A DNA stretch of 64,000 bases from Corallococcus soli (GCF_014930455.1 NZ_JAAIYO010000003.1:434001-498000); one strand, 5' to 3'. Shown: positions 1 through 9,288, counted from the first letter of the stretch. Numbers and translations are program-made. The notes: generated from the letters alone by a model not told the origin.

Positions 1-380
1 ACTGGGGCAGCGTCATCCTGTCGTGGCAGTCGGTGCTGGCGGGACTGCGCGATCCGAATGACGGCCACTCCACGGCCACGCATGAGTTCGCCCATGTCCT
101 GGACCGCGAGGACGGAAGCTTCGACGGCACTCCCCAGCTGCGCCGTTACTCGCACTACACGGCCTGGGCCTCGGTGATGGGCGAGCACTACCTCAAGCTT
201 CGCGAGGGCCGTCGTCCGGAGCGAAGGGTGCTGGATGACTATGGCGGGCTCAACGAGGCCGAGTTCTTCGCCGTGGCCACCGAGTCCTTCTTCGAGAAGC
301 CACGTCAGATGAAGGAGCAGACGCCGGACCTCTACGAGGAGCTCATGCGCTTCTACGGATGGGATCCGGCGCGCGGGTGA
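1..380 (+). CDS. mtfA: MtfA-type zinc metallopeptidase, C-terminal part
   Basis: The gene runs off the left edge; the open frame is already in phase at base 3 and ends at the TGA at 378-380. The visible part carries the HEFAH zinc-binding helix (HExxH, bases 81-95) preceded by the family-typical DPNDGHS stretch, and a downstream NEAEFFAVATESFFE segment that supplies the third glutamate ligand in this family. MtfA (peptidase family M90) is a cytoplasmic zinc peptidase; in E. coli it binds the repressor Mlc and so affects glucose uptake. Whether that role holds here is unknown, and Mlc is not in view. About half of a typical MtfA is visible. Confidence 0.85.
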   Translation, partial: WGSVILSWQSVLAGLRDPNDGHSTATHEFAHVLDREDGSFDGTPQLRRYSHYTAWASVMGEHYLKLREGRRPERRVLDDYGGLNEAEFFAVATESFFEKPRQMKEQTPDLYEELMRFYGWDPARG

Positions 381-417
381 TGGGCCGGCTCGACTTGGAA
401 GGGAACCGCATGGTGCA

Positions 418-1038
418 ATGACGCCCATGCCCAACGTGTTCCTCTACAACCCGTTCAAGAGCGACTGTATCGAAGACCTCATCGATAGATGGGTGAATGC
501 AGAGGAGGCTCGGGGTTGGAAGAAGGACCTGGTTCGGGTGCGACACGGCCCGAACAAACCGCTCGACGACCTGGAGCCCGGTGACACGCTCTACATCATC
601 GGCCACGGCGACGTGACGCCGAACCGCATCTGCGACCGGGCGAGTTCGGACGGTGGCACCCCGGAGATCCTCCATCCGCCCCAACTGGCCGCGCGGCTGT
701 TCGCGGACGGGCTGACGGACAAGGCGATCACCATCAAGATCTACAGCTGTCTGGCGGCCCGGGGCGTCCTGGACAGCTTCGCCACGAATGCCGCGCTCCA
801 GATCAAGCAGAAGTGTGGAAGCAGCGGAGGGCTGTCGTGCAAGTTCAACATCTACGGCTACGATGAGATTGTTTCCATCCTGGTCCTGAATCCCCAGACA
901 GGGGAGTACGGCAAGTTCGTCGGTGAGCTGAAGGAGGACGTTACCGGCGTGGGCGAGGACACCATCGAACTCACCACCCGAAAGGCGAAGTCCTCCAGGA
1001 AGCTCCTCGTCAAGAAGGGCTTCGGCCTCGTCATGTAG
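418..1038 (+). CDS. Small protein with possible clan-CD (caspase-like) dyad
   Basis: This is a 206-residue protein of no family I can name with certainty. It has no signal peptide or membrane segment. A hydrophobic strand ending in YIIGHGDV (near residues 58-65) is followed about 45 residues later by a second strand ending in IKIYSCLAA. A strand-H-G followed by a strand-(x)-C is the arrangement of the His/Cys dyad in clan CD peptidases (caspases, gingipains, C80 self-processing domains). That match is by eye and is an inference. A purine-rich stretch at about 397-405 could serve the ATG at 418 or the ATG at 427; a third ATG at 410 opens only a three-codon ORF. It converges on the DUF6600 gene with a 23-base gap. 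Confidence 0.6.
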   Translation: MTPMPNVFLYNPFKSDCIEDLIDRWVNAEEARGWKKDLVRVRHGPNKPLDDLEPGDTLYIIGHGDVTPNRICDRASSDGGTPEILHPPQLAARLFADGLTDKAITIKIYSCLAARGVLDSFATNAALQIKQKCGSSGGLSCKFNIYGYDEIVSILVLNPQTGEYGKFVGELKEDVTGVGEDTIELTTRKAKSSRKLLVKKGFGLVM

Positions 1039-1061
1039 CTCCGGGAAGCCGGTGGTCGCCG

Positions 1062-1832
1062 TCACCGTCCGGAGGTCGGCTCCGCGGGGCTCGCCGAGGC
1101 CCCGCTTTGGGCGCGGGGCGGCTGGCCGGTGGGGGGCGCCATGGGCTCCGCGAGCGGGATGGGCTGTCGGGTGACGCGCGCGACCTCGGCGGAGGTAGGG
1201 CCCGGGTTCCAGTAATCGCCGAGGCGGGAGACGACGTGTTCACCCACCGGCTGCGTCTGACGCAGCAATGCCGGGGCGCGCTCGGGCGGTGCGCGGTACT
1301 GCCCCACCGCCGGGCGCAGGAAGTCGCTCATGCTCACGAAGGTCCAGGCCAGCCCGGTGCTCACTCCAGGAGGCGCCATCGGTTGCCAGCCGATGTAGCC
1401 CTCGTCCCACCGCCAGTCCACCCAGGCCGGGGCCCATTCACTGTCGGGCCACCACACCCAGCCCACCGTGGGCTTGTCGACCCACCGGCCGTAATGGAAG
1501 GGCGCCCAATCCCAATCCCATTCGGTCTCGAAGGTCCAACCCCAATCACTGGACACCCAGCGCCCCCCGGTGGCGTAGGGCACGAAGTCCGCGCCCACGA
1601 CGTTGGCATCCGGGCGCCAGACCCAGCCGACGTCTGGCAGGTCCATCCAGGTGCCGTAGGGGGACAACACGTCCCGGAACTGCGTGATGGCGCTGCCCTC
1701 CGTCACGGCGCCGGAGCTCACCTGGCGGCCGAAGTCCTCCGGCCCCATCGCGCAGCCGGAGGCCGCCAGGAGGGCGATGACGCCCGTGCCACTGGCTCGA
1801 AGCCAGCGCCTCCGCGTGTTCCAGGGGCCCAT
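1062..1832 (-). CDS. DUF6600 family lipoprotein
   Basis: The start at 1832 was chosen because it gives a lipoprotein signal: positively charged MGPWNTRRRW, a hydrophobic stretch, then ASGC with the lipidated Cys at residue 27. The mature part contains the tryptophan-rich repeats of DUF6600, of the form YGTW..GWVWRP, WAPFHYGRW and GWVWWPDSEWAPAWV. The C-terminal 70 residues are proline-rich and probably disordered. The function of the family is unknown. It is expected to sit on the periplasmic side of a membrane. It diverges from the siderophore-interacting protein gene across 271 bases in which I see no clear regulatory site. Confidence 0.8.
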   Translation of the reverse strand: MGPWNTRRRWLRASGTGVIALLAASGCAMGPEDFGRQVSSGAVTEGSAITQFRDVLSPYGTWMDLPDVGWVWRPDANVVGADFVPYATGGRWVSSDWGWTFETEWDWDWAPFHYGRWVDKPTVGWVWWPDSEWAPAWVDWRWDEGYIGWQPMAPPGVSTGLAWTFVSMSDFLRPAVGQYRAPPERAPALLRQTQPVGEHVVSRLGDYWNPGPTSAEVARVTRQPIPLAEPMAPPTGQPPRAQSGASASPAEPTSGR

Positions 1833-2103
1833 GTCCGCTCTCTTTCGTGGGGGTCTGTCCTGGAAGATGTGCCTTCTCGTCCGGCGGGGAGGCACGTTCG
1901 AGCGGCCCGGCCGTCCACCGGGCGCACCACACGCGGCCCCGTTCCGCTGCTCCCCGTCTGCCCGGTCCCAGGAAGCAAGCGAATGGGTCCAGGGTCCGTC
2001 CGTGACGCAATGCCAGCCCCATCCCCCTGGCGACGCTTCACGCAACTTCACGGGCCAGCGGGAGGAAGGCGGCGTATGTACCTGCGCCGAAGGGGAGACA
2101 ACG

Positions 2104-2814
2104 ATGGCATCCGCGAAGGCGATGTTGGGCAGTGTCCTGGGACGCTTCCTCTTTCACGACTCCCAGGTGACGCAGGTGCGTGAGCTGTCGCGCGCCTTCC
2201 GTCAGGTGGACTGCGAAGGCCAGGCGCTGCGAGGCCAGGGATGGACGCCCGGCGACAAGGTGCAGGTGTTCCTGCCCGGCCTGGGCATGCGCACGTACAC
2301 GCCGCTGTCGTGGGACGAAGCGCGCGGCGCCACGTCCTTCCTCGTGTACCTGCACGGCGACAGCCCGGGCGCGAAGTGGGGCCGCGACGTGCGCGTCGGG
2401 GATGCCGTCCAGTTCTTCGGGCCCCGGCGCTCGCTGGTGTTGGACGCGGGCCGCGCCCCGGTGGTGCTCTTCGGTGACGAAACGTCATTCGCGGTGGCGC
2501 ATGCGTTCCGCACCGGAGCGAAGCGGGACGTCACGCCCGTCTTCGAGGTGTCCAGCCGCGAGGACTGCGCGCCCGCCCTGCGGGAGCTGGGCTTCGAGGG
2601 CCAGGACGTGGAGCGCCAGTCCGGTGACGCCCACCTGGCGCAGGTGCACGAACGGCTGCGCGAAGTGCTGCGCGCGAAGCCGGACGCGACGCTGGTGATG
2701 ACGGGGAGGGCGCAGTCCATCCAGGCCCTGCGCTCGCGGCTCAAGGCCGACGGCGCGCGCGCCACGCCCAAGGTGAAGGCCTACTGGGCGGTGGGCAAGG
2801 CGGGGCTCGACTGA
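2104..2814 (+). CDS. Siderophore-interacting FAD-binding protein
   Basis: This is a cytoplasmic flavoprotein of 236 residues resembling the siderophore-interacting (SIP/ViuB) family, which reduces ferric siderophores to release iron. The FAD-binding barrel includes a RTYTPLSW segment (family motif RxYTxR/S) and the downstream part, GRAPVVLFGDETSFAVAHAF, is the start of the NAD(P)H-binding SIP domain. The ATG at 2104 was chosen because the family alignment begins there and a GGGGAG sits about seven bases upstream. Longer in-frame starts exist from 1684 but would antisense-overlap the neighbouring gene. It stands alone, so its siderophore partner cannot be named. Confidence 0.8.
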   Translation: MASAKAMLGSVLGRFLFHDSQVTQVRELSRAFRQVDCEGQALRGQGWTPGDKVQVFLPGLGMRTYTPLSWDEARGATSFLVYLHGDSPGAKWGRDVRVGDAVQFFGPRRSLVLDAGRAPVVLFGDETSFAVAHAFRTGAKRDVTPVFEVSSREDCAPALRELGFEGQDVERQSGDAHLAQVHERLREVLRAKPDATLVMTGRAQSIQALRSRLKADGARATPKVKAYWAVGKAGLD

Positions 2815-2824
2815 GGTCCGCGAC

Positions 2825-3190
2825 TCACGCGGGCGCGAAGCTCAGCCCGCGCAGCAGGTCCTCGCGGTCACGGCTGATCCCGGCGGGGCGGCGCTTGGGC
2901 TTCTGTCGCAGGAAGCGCGACGCGTCCTTGCGGCGGTAGCAGGTGAGGAGCCGGTCCTCGTCATTGAGGATGAGGATCCACCCGCGCGCCTGTCGCGCCA
3001 GGGAGGAGTCCCGCAGGCTCCACGGCAGGTCGCGCTCGTGCACGGTGAGGTGGGTGGCACCACACGCCCGGGCAGGCGTGCCGAAGTCGAGGATGAACGC
3101 GACGACCTCCTCACGCAGCCGCCAGCGGGCGCACTGCTCGTTGAAGAGGCGGGTGATGGAGAACACGGACGACACGGGGCTCTGGCGCAT
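2825..3190 (-). CDS. Conserved-looking hypothetical protein
   Basis: A 121-residue basic, soluble protein without signal peptide. The central part reads FILDFGTPARACGATHLTVHERD and the C-terminal part has a hydrophobic strand followed by TCYRRKDASRFLRQKPKRR. The spacing of the His-containing strand and the YRR..RF..RKPK tail reminds me of small toxin-like DUF4258 proteins, but I could not verify this. It converges on the siderophore-interacting protein gene with a ten-base gap. The ATG at 3190 is the first in the frame. Confidence 0.5.
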   Translation of the reverse strand: MRQSPVSSVFSITRLFNEQCARWRLREEVVAFILDFGTPARACGATHLTVHERDLPWSLRDSSLARQARGWILILNDEDRLLTCYRRKDASRFLRQKPKRRPAGISRDREDLLRGLSFAPA

Positions 3191-3505
3191 GGCGGGCTAT
3201 CTCCTTGCGCTCCTCCCAATACACTTGCCGTTCCAAGGCCCCGCGCACGCGATTCCAGGGACTTGCGCGAACACCCCTCGGCCCCTGGAAGACAATCCGT
3301 CAATCCGGTGAGCGGGTCCTGTCAGCAAGGCACGCCATCCACGACGCGACCGTCCTCCGGCCTTCAAATCGCTGGAGGCTGCCTGCTTGATGGGAATGCG
3401 ACCCGCCTCAAAGAATTCCTGCACGGGGCCCAGGGCTTTTTGACAGGCTCCCTCAGGTGGCGCCGGAACCACCTCTGGCCGACGGGATTGGGAGGACGGG
3501 GCACG
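3191..3505. other. Intergenic region without recognised gene
   Basis: This is 315 bases between the divergent hypothetical gene and the cytochrome operon. It should hold the promoters for both. I see no strong minus 35/minus 10 pair, no hairpin terminator and no convincing ORF. The only clear signal is the GGAGG at 3491-3495 that serves the cytochrome gene. Confidence 0.5.
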
Positions 3506-4180
3506 ATGAGTCTTCGCTCGAAAGCACTGGGTGTCGTCCTGGGTGCGGGGGCCGCGGGGGTGACACTGGCGCTCGCGTTCGGTGTGGGGTGCGGTGGCCG
3601 CGCGGTCCAGGGAGGCACGGTGAAGCTGTCACCCGTGGAGTCCCAGGCGCTCCGCGCGCCGACGGCGTTCGCCTCCATCAGCGACAAGAAGGAGCGCTCG
3701 CGCGCGCTGTTCCTGGAGGCGAGCCGGGTGATGCTGCACCCCCGGTGCGTCAACTGCCATCCCGCGGGCGACAGCCCGACGCAGGGGGATGCCTTCCAAC
3801 TGCATGACCCGCCGGTGGTGCGGGGCCCCGAGGACCAGGGCGTGCCGGGTCTGGAGTGCACGTCCTGCCATCAGGAGAAGAACGCGGAGCTGGCGCGGGT
3901 CCCGGGCGCGCCCAAGTGGCACCTGGCGCCCAAGGTGATGGCGTGGCAGGGGCGGACGCCCCAATCCCTGTGCGAGCAGCTGAAGGACCCGGCGCGCAAC
4001 GGGGGCAAGAGCCTGGCGGAGATCGTCGAACACTCCGCGCATGATGAACTGGTGGGCTGGGGCTGGAAGCCGGGGGCGGACCGGGTGCCGGCGCCGGGGA
4101 CGCAGGCGGAGTTCGGGGCCCTGGTGGCCGCGTGGGTAAAGGACGGCGCGGAGTGCCCGCGCGAGGAGAGTCGACCGTGA
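3506..4180 (+). CDS. Di-heme cytochrome c-like lipoprotein
   Basis: The 224-residue product begins with a lipoprotein signal (lipobox FGVGC, Cys 29). It carries two CxxCH heme-attachment sites, CVNCH and CTSCH, so two covalent hemes are expected. It is the first gene of a three-gene operon: its TGA overlaps the GTG of the 2Fe-2S subunit by four bases. The likely role is to take electrons from the iron-sulfur/molybdopterin dehydrogenase encoded next and pass them to the respiratory chain. Many isoquinoline-oxidoreductase-type enzymes use a cytochrome subunit in this way. The start is set by GGAGG at 3491-3495. Confidence 0.8.
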   Translation: MSLRSKALGVVLGAGAAGVTLALAFGVGCGGRAVQGGTVKLSPVESQALRAPTAFASISDKKERSRALFLEASRVMLHPRCVNCHPAGDSPTQGDAFQLHDPPVVRGPEDQGVPGLECTSCHQEKNAELARVPGAPKWHLAPKVMAWQGRTPQSLCEQLKDPARNGGKSLAEIVEHSAHDELVGWGWKPGADRVPAPGTQAEFGALVAAWVKDGAECPREESRP

Positions 4181-4638
4181 GCATCCGTCTTCGCGTGAAT
4201 GGAACCGAGCACGTCCTCGATGTGGATCCGGAGATGCCGTTGCTCTGGGCGCTGCGCGACGTGCTGACGTTGACGGGCACGAAGTACGGCTGCGGGCAGG
4301 CGCTCTGCGGCGCGTGCGTGGTGCACATCGACGGGGCGGCGGTGCGCTCGTGCGTGACGCCGGTGCGCCGCGCGGACGGGCGCGAGGTGATGACCATTGA
4401 AGGCCTGTCGCCGGATGGTCAGCACCCGCTGCAGAAGGCGTGGGTGGAGCTGGCGGTGCCGCAGTGTGGCTTCTGTCAGGCGGGGCAGATCATGACGGCG
4501 GCGGCGCTGCTGGCGAAGAAGCCGAAGCCCACCGACGCGGAGATCGATCAATCGCTGGCGGGCAACCTGTGCCGCTGCGGGACGTACACGCGCATTCGCA
4601 CCGCCGTGAAGAAGGCGGCCGGGATGCCGACCGAATGA
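4177..4638 (+). CDS. 2Fe-2S subunit of molybdopterin dehydrogenase (IorA-like)
   Basis: A 153-residue small subunit of the xanthine dehydrogenase superfamily, closest in organisation to the isoquinoline 1-oxidoreductase alpha subunit. The plant-type ferredoxin cluster is held by Cys 39, 44, 47 and 59 (CGxxxCGxC...C). The second 2Fe-2S cluster is held by Cys 97, 100, 132 and 134 (CGFC ... CRC). It passes electrons from the molybdenum centre toward the cytochrome. The GTG at 4177 overlaps the upstream stop (GTGA), and GAGGAG lies about eight bases upstream. Its own stop overlaps the next ATG (4635-4638). Confidence 0.9.
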   Translation: MSIRLRVNGTEHVLDVDPEMPLLWALRDVLTLTGTKYGCGQALCGACVVHIDGAAVRSCVTPVRRADGREVMTIEGLSPDGQHPLQKAWVELAVPQCGFCQAGQIMTAAALLAKKPKPTDAEIDQSLAGNLCRCGTYTRIRTAVKKAAGMPTE

Positions 4639-6917
4639 GTGGCTCGACCATGGAAGAACCCCGCATCCGGCTGTCGCGCCGTTCGGTGCTCCAGGGCCTG
4701 GGAATCGTGACCGCGGGGCTGAGCCTGGAGGTGGTGCTGCCCAACCGGGCGCACGCCGCGCCCATGCCCACCGCCTACCCGCCGGTGCCCCCGGAGGGCC
4801 TGCGGGCGAACGTCTTCGTGCACTTGGCGCCGGACGGGCTGGTCACCATCGTGTGCCACCGCTCGGAGATGGGGCAGGGCGTGCGCAGCTCGCTGCCGGT
4901 GCTCATCGCGGACGAGCTGGGCGCGGACATGGCCCACGTGAAGATCGTCCAGGGTGACGGCGACGAGGCGTACGGCGACCAGAACACCGACGGCTCCAGC
5001 AGCGTGCGGAAGATCTTCGACGACCTGCGGTACGCGGGCGCGACGGCGCGCACGATGTTGGTGGCGGTGGCGGCGAAGCGCTGGAAGGTGGCGCCCGAGG
5101 CGTGCGAGGCGCGCGACCACGCGGTGTTCCTCAAGGGCAGCCAGAAGGCCTTCAAGTTCGGGGAGCTGACGACCGACGCGGCGAAGCTCAAGGTCCCCGC
5201 GAAGAGCGCGGTGACGCTGCGTCCGCGCAGCGAGCTCAAGCACCTGGGCAAGGAGCTGCCGCTGATCGACGGCCCGGACATCGTGACGGGGCGTGCGGTG
5301 TTCGGCGCGGACGTGAAGCTGCCGGGGATGCTCACGGCGGTCATCGCGCGTCCGCCCGTGGCGGGAGGCAAGGTGGCCCGCTACGACGCGGCGAAGACGC
5401 TGGCGGTCCCGGGCGTGCGCAAGGTGGTGGAGCTGCCCACGGCGCAGAAGCCGTTCCTCTTCCAGCCGCTGGGCGGGCTGGTGGTGGTGGCGGACCACAC
5501 CTGGGCGGCGATGAAGGGCCGCGCGGTGTTGGACGTGACGTGGGAGGGCGGGGACAACGCCACCTATGACTCGGCGGCCTACCGCGAGCAGCTGCTGGAG
5601 GTGATTGGCAAGCCGGGCAAGGTGGTGCGCAACGTCGGCGACGCGGAGGCCGCGCTGGCGAAGTCAGCGAAGCGGGTGACGGCCACGTACAACACGCCGC
5701 ACCTGGCGCACGCGCCCATGGAGCCGCCCGCGGCGGTGGCGAAGGTGGAGAACGGCACCTGCGAGGTGTGGGCCACGACGCAGAATCCACAGGCCGCGCG
5801 CAGCGAGGTGGCGACGGCGCTCGGGATGGATCCGTCGAAGGTGACCATCCACGTCACGCTGCTGGGTGGCGGGTTCGGCCGCAAGTCGAAGCCGGACTAC
5901 GTGGTGGAGGCGGCGCTGGTGTCGAAGGCGATGGGCGCGCCGGTGCGCTTGCAGTGGACGCGCGAGGACGACGTGCGCCACGACTACTACCATTCGACGA
6001 GCGCGCAGCGGCTGGAGGCGGGCCTGGACGCGAACGGCAAGGTGGTGGCGTGGCACCAGCGCATCGCGTTCCCGCCGATCGGCTCCACGTTCGCGGACTC
6101 GACGTTCGCGGGGGAGGGGGAGATGGGGCAGGGAATCACGGACCTGCCGCTGGCCATCCCCGACGTCCGGATGGAGAACTGCGAAGCGCGGGCACACACG
6201 CGCATCGGCTGGCTGCGCTCCGTGGCGAACATCTACCACGCGTTCGCGGTGCAGAGCTTCATCGACGAGCTGGCGCACGCAAAGGGCACGGATCCGCGAG
6301 ACACGTTGCTGGAGGTGCTGGGGCCTTCCCGCATCGTGACGCCGAAGGAGCTGGGCGTCCCGAAGGTGCCGAACTACGGGCAGTCGCTGGAGCAGCACCC
6401 GGTGGACACGGCGCGGCTGCGGCGCGTGATCGAGCGCGTGACGGGGCTTGCGCGGTGGGATGAGCGCAAGCAGCAGGGAAGGGCGCTGGGGCTCGCGGCG
6501 CACCGCAGCTTCCTGACCTATGTGGCGGTGGTGGTGTCGGTGGTGAAGGACGCCAACGAGCAGATCCGCGTGGACGAGGCGTGGATCGTCGCGGACGCGG
6601 GCACCATCATCAACCTGGAGCGCGTGCGGGCCCAGATGGAGGGCGCGGTGGTGTTCGGCCTGAGCCTGGGGCTGTACGGACAGATCACGATGAAGGACGG
6701 CGCCACGGTGGAGAGCAACTTCCGTGACTACCGCCTGGCGCGCATCGCGGAGACGCCCCGGAAGATCCACGTCGACATCATCCCCAGCGACGGGCCGCCG
6801 GGGGGCGTGGGTGAGCCTGGAGTACCCCCCGTGGCCCCGGCGCTGGCCAATGCCGTGTTCGCGCTCACGGGCACCCGGGTGCGCGAGCTGCCGCTGGTGA
6901 AGTCCGTGAAGGTCTGA
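4635..6917 (+). CDS. Molybdopterin-binding dehydrogenase subunit (IorB-like), Tat-exported
   Basis: The 760-residue large subunit belongs to the xanthine dehydrogenase/aldehyde oxidase molybdopterin-binding family. Residues 14-20 (SRRSVLQ) followed by a hydrophobic stretch and AHA form a twin-arginine signal, so the folded holoenzyme is probably exported to the periplasm. The protein has the two-part molybdopterin domain, including [11 protein letters not shown], and ends with the GVGEPGVPP segment that carries the catalytic glutamate of the family. The substrate cannot be read from the sequence; N-heterocycles and aldehydes are typical. The ATG overlaps the upstream stop (ATGA). The last 192 bases recur at 9289-9480. 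Confidence 0.9.
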   Translation: MSGSTMEEPRIRLSRRSVLQGLGIVTAGLSLEVVLPNRAHAAPMPTAYPPVPPEGLRANVFVHLAPDGLVTIVCHRSEMGQGVRSSLPVLIADELGADMAHVKIVQGDGDEAYGDQNTDGSSSVRKIFDDLRYAGATARTMLVAVAAKRWKVAPEACEARDHAVFLKGSQKAFKFGELTTDAAKLKVPAKSAVTLRPRSELKHLGKELPLIDGPDIVTGRAVFGADVKLPGMLTAVIARPPVAGGKVARYDAAKTLAVPGVRKVVELPTAQKPFLFQPLGGLVVVADHTWAAMKGRAVLDVTWEGGDNATYDSAAYREQLLEVIGKPGKVVRNVGDAEAALAKSAKRVTATYNTPHLAHAPMEPPAAVAKVENGTCEVWATTQNPQAARSEVATALGMDPSKVTIHVTLLGGGFGRKSKPDYVVEAALVSKAMGAPVRLQWTREDDVRHDYYHSTSAQRLEAGLDANGKVVAWHQRIAFPPIGSTFADSTFAGEGEMGQGITDLPLAIPDVRMENCEARAHTRIGWLRSVANIYHAFAVQSFIDELAHAKGTDPRDTLLEVLGPSRIVTPKELGVPKVPNYGQSLEQHPVDTARLRRVIERVTGLARWDERKQQGRALGLAAHRSFLTYVAVVVSVVKDANEQIRVDEAWIVADAGTIINLERVRAQMEGAVVFGLSLGLYGQITMKDGATVESNFRDYRLARIAETPRKIHVDIIPSDGPPGGVGEPGVPPVAPALANAVFALTGTRVRELPLVKSVKV

Positions 6918-6918
6918 G
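6727..6918 (+). repeat. 192-bp direct repeat, left copy
   Basis: This segment is the 3' end of the IorB-like gene including its stop codon. It matches 9289-9480 with no gaps and, by my count, five substitutions in 192 positions. Three of the substitutions are synonymous and two change an amino acid (Ala to Gly, Thr to Ala). The match stops abruptly just past the stop codon on one side and at the DYR/NYR codons on the other. Confidence 0.95.
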
Positions 6919-6976
6919 GATGGCGCCGCCGACGCGATCCCTTCGCGGTGAGGAGGAGCCAACCGGGGGCGGCGGG

Positions 6977-7711
6977 ATGATGACGTTCCTGCGCTCGGTG
7001 ACGCTTCTGCGGGAAAAGGTGGCTGACATGGACCGGTATCCGTTCAGCATCCCGGCGCTCCGCCACCTGGAGACGCTGGAGTTCCACCCGCAGGTGACGT
7101 TCCTGGTCGGGGAGAACGGCAGCGGCAAGTCCACGCTCATTGAGGCCATTGCCCTGTCCATGGGCTTCAACGCCGAGGGCGGGAGCAAGAACTTCAACTT
7201 CTCCACGCGTCGGAGCGAATCCGACCTGCACGAGTACCTCCGGCCGGTTCGTGGCACGCGGCGTCCGAAGACGGGCTACTTCCTCCGCGCGGAGAGCTTC
7301 TTCAACGTGGCGACGGAAGTCGACAACAACCCCACGGCGCTCGACTCGCATGGCGGTGTGTCGCTGCACGAGCAGTCGCACGGCGAATCCTTCATGGCGC
7401 TGGTGACAAACCGCTTCTTCGCGAACGGGCTCTACATCCTGGACGAGCCCGAGGCCGCGCTCTCACCGCAGCGGCAGCTCGCGCTCTTGCGGACGATGGA
7501 TCAACTCGCCCGGGGGCAGGGGTCGCAGTTCATCATCGCGACCCACTCGCCCATCGTGCTCGCCTATCCGCACGCCCGCATCTATCAACTCGCGCCCGAG
7601 GGCATCTCGCCGGTGCTCTACGAAGAGACGGAGCACTACACGCTGACACGGGACTTCCTGCTCAACCGCGAGCGCTACCTGAAGCGGCTGTTCGAAGACG
7701 GTTGCAGTTGA
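6977..7711 (+). CDS. P-loop AAA/ABC-type ATPase (COG3910-like)
   Basis: A 244-residue soluble ATPase related to the RecF/SMC-type AAA ATPases. GENGSGKST (residues 45-53) is the Walker A motif, LYILDEPEAALS the Walker B with catalytic Glu, HEQSHGESF the signature-like segment, and IATHSP the switch histidine. Members of this group begin close to FLRSVTLLREK, which favours the ATG pair at 6977/6980 over the in-frame ATG at 6920. AGGAGGAG at 6951-6958 is somewhat far upstream. No substrate or partner is evident; there is no linked permease. It lies directly downstream of the molybdo-dehydrogenase operon, between the two 192-bp repeats. Confidence 0.8.
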   Translation: MMTFLRSVTLLREKVADMDRYPFSIPALRHLETLEFHPQVTFLVGENGSGKSTLIEAIALSMGFNAEGGSKNFNFSTRRSESDLHEYLRPVRGTRRPKTGYFLRAESFFNVATEVDNNPTALDSHGGVSLHEQSHGESFMALVTNRFFANGLYILDEPEAALSPQRQLALLRTMDQLARGQGSQFIIATHSPIVLAYPHARIYQLAPEGISPVLYEETEHYTLTRDFLLNRERYLKRLFEDGCS

Positions 7712-9288
7712 CCCTCGTGTCGCGCGGAGGTGCGGTCGAAGTTCACCCTGCTTCAAGCACCTACAGGCAAGATCCGAAACGCCCGCCGAAAAGATGATTG
7801 GCGATTGCGTTGATGGCTGGTCGTGTAATCTGCAATTAGCGAGGATTCATTGATATTCTTGCGCTATTGGAGATGCCATCGTGGGCGCGTTCTTGGAAAC
7901 CGGCAGGTGCGTAGGCTTGGCAGTGGCGATAGCCGCCATGGCTGCATGCGGTGATGCCGAGTCATTGATGCCGCAGTCACCGGGACAGCTCGAAGCCTTG
8001 GCTGGTGCCAGTCAGACAGGGCAGTCGCTCAATCTGGATCTTGGCTCTGTGCTTGGGTCACCCGTTCACTCCTCGAACACATGTGGCGCGTTCAATCAGC
8101 AGGCTCCTGCCTGTGGATATAGCAATGCCTCGGACCACTCCTACTACTGGACTGCCCCATCTAGCGGCCGCTTCACCTTCACCACGACGGGTTCCGGTTA
8201 CGACACGATTCTCCAGTTGATGGATGCTACATCCTCAGAAGTTCTTGGCTGTAACGATGATGCCAATGGCACGCTGCAGTCTTCCGTGAGTTTGGACCTT
8301 GCGGCAGGACAGCAACTTGTCGTCGTCGTGGATGGCTACAGCGAAAGATGTGGGGAGTTCAAGCTGAACGTTGTCGGAGGAGGACCGGTATCCGTCTATG
8401 TCGACGATAACTTCCGTGGTTCTTCGCAGAACCTCTGGCCCGGCAGTTACAATGCTTCACAACTGACTATAGGCAACGATACAATCAGTTCCCTGAGAAT
8501 GCCGTCGGGATGGTTTGTCGAAGTTCTTGAGAACGATTTCGCCGATCCTCAAGCAAGATTTCAGAGGTTCACTCAAGATGCCACTTTTGTTGGAACGGAG
8601 CTGAATGACAAGACTTCAAGTATTGTCGTTGAGGCCCCGGTTGTGATCTACGCTGACGGCAGCTTCTCAGGCGCCTATCAGTCGCTCTGGCCGGGTGTTT
8701 ATGGCCGGTCGCGACTTGCTGTCAGCGACAACAACATCAGCTCCCTGCGAGTGCCTCCTGGATGGCGGGTGACGCTCTATGACGAGGAGCTGACGGGACC
8801 TTCGCGTGTGTTCACGCAGGATACGACGTTGACGGGTGACAGCTTCAACAACACGGCCTCTAGTGTGGTCGTTGAAGGCCCCGCCGTGATCTATGAACAT
8901 GATTTTCACGGTCGGTACCAGAATCTCTGGCCGGGCTACTACACGCTTTCGCAGCTCACATTGCGAAATGACACCATCAGCTCAGTGCGTGTGCCGTCGG
9001 GATGGAAGGTCTGGCTCTATGAACATGATTTCGCAGGCCGGTGGAGGCTTCTCACTCAGGATGCGAATCTTGCGGGGACGGACTTCAACGACGTGACGTC
9101 CAGCATTGTCGTCGAAGCTCCGTGAAGGCAATGCCTTGGCTGAGCGTTGTAGCCCGTGTACGCATTCACCACGAGGGCGCTTCGGGTGTCGCCCAGCACC
9201 TCATTGGGTGTCGTGCTGACCCGACCCAGGCTAAAGCGATAGACGAGGAGCCACTTGCACTTCGACGTCTGGGTGAGGAAAGTCCAGA
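7712..9288. other. AT-richer island between the 192-bp repeats
   Basis: From about 7740 to 9250 base composition and codon choice change visibly. Codons such as AAT, GAT, TCA, ACA and AGA, rare elsewhere in the window, become common. The island carries the beta-gamma crystallin lipoprotein gene and ends against the second 192-bp repeat. Between 9126 and 9288 there is no intact gene. The minus strand of that stretch is open for about 50 codons but has no start or recognisable domain, so it may be a decayed gene end. The likely explanation is acquisition from elsewhere, but no integrase, tRNA or inverted-repeat ends are visible. Confidence 0.6.
7881..9125 (+). CDS. Lipoprotein with PPC-like and three beta-gamma crystallin domains
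   Basis: The 414-residue product starts with a lipoprotein signal (AAMAAC, Cys 23). Residues about 45-166 form a PPC-like beta-sandwich domain with the common WTAPSSG...YDTILQL...CNDD...VVVDGY pattern. Residues about 169-414 hold three tandem beta-gamma crystallin domains. Each has two copies of the calcium-binding motif (N/D)(N/D)xx(S/T)S: NDTISS 199, NDKTSS 242, DNNISS 283, NNTASS 323, NDTISS 363 and NDVTSS 403. Myxobacterial spore-coat protein S belongs to the same superfamily, so a calcium-stabilised surface role is plausible. GGAG at about 7869 supports the GTG start. Codon use is unlike the neighbouring genes. Confidence 0.85.
   Translation: MGAFLETGRCVGLAVAIAAMAACGDAESLMPQSPGQLEALAGASQTGQSLNLDLGSVLGSPVHSSNTCGAFNQQAPACGYSNASDHSYYWTAPSSGRFTFTTTGSGYDTILQLMDATSSEVLGCNDDANGTLQSSVSLDLAAGQQLVVVVDGYSERCGEFKLNVVGGGPVSVYVDDNFRGSSQNLWPGSYNASQLTIGNDTISSLRMPSGWFVEVLENDFADPQARFQRFTQDATFVGTELNDKTSSIVVEAPVVIYADGSFSGAYQSLWPGVYGRSRLAVSDNNISSLRVPPGWRVTLYDEELTGPSRVFTQDTTLTGDSFNNTASSVVVEGPAVIYEHDFHGRYQNLWPGYYTLSQLTLRNDTISSVRVPSGWKVWLYEHDFAGRWRLLTQDANLAGTDFNDVTSSIVVEAP

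Noticed and set aside
6920-6976. N-terminal extension of the P-loop ATPase from the ATG at 6920
   Set aside because: The extra 19 residues do not resemble the family start, which begins at the 6977/6980 ATG pair.
9126-9288. Minus-strand open stretch of about 50 codons next to the repeat
   Set aside because: No start codon with ribosome-binding site and no domain; at best a decayed fragment.
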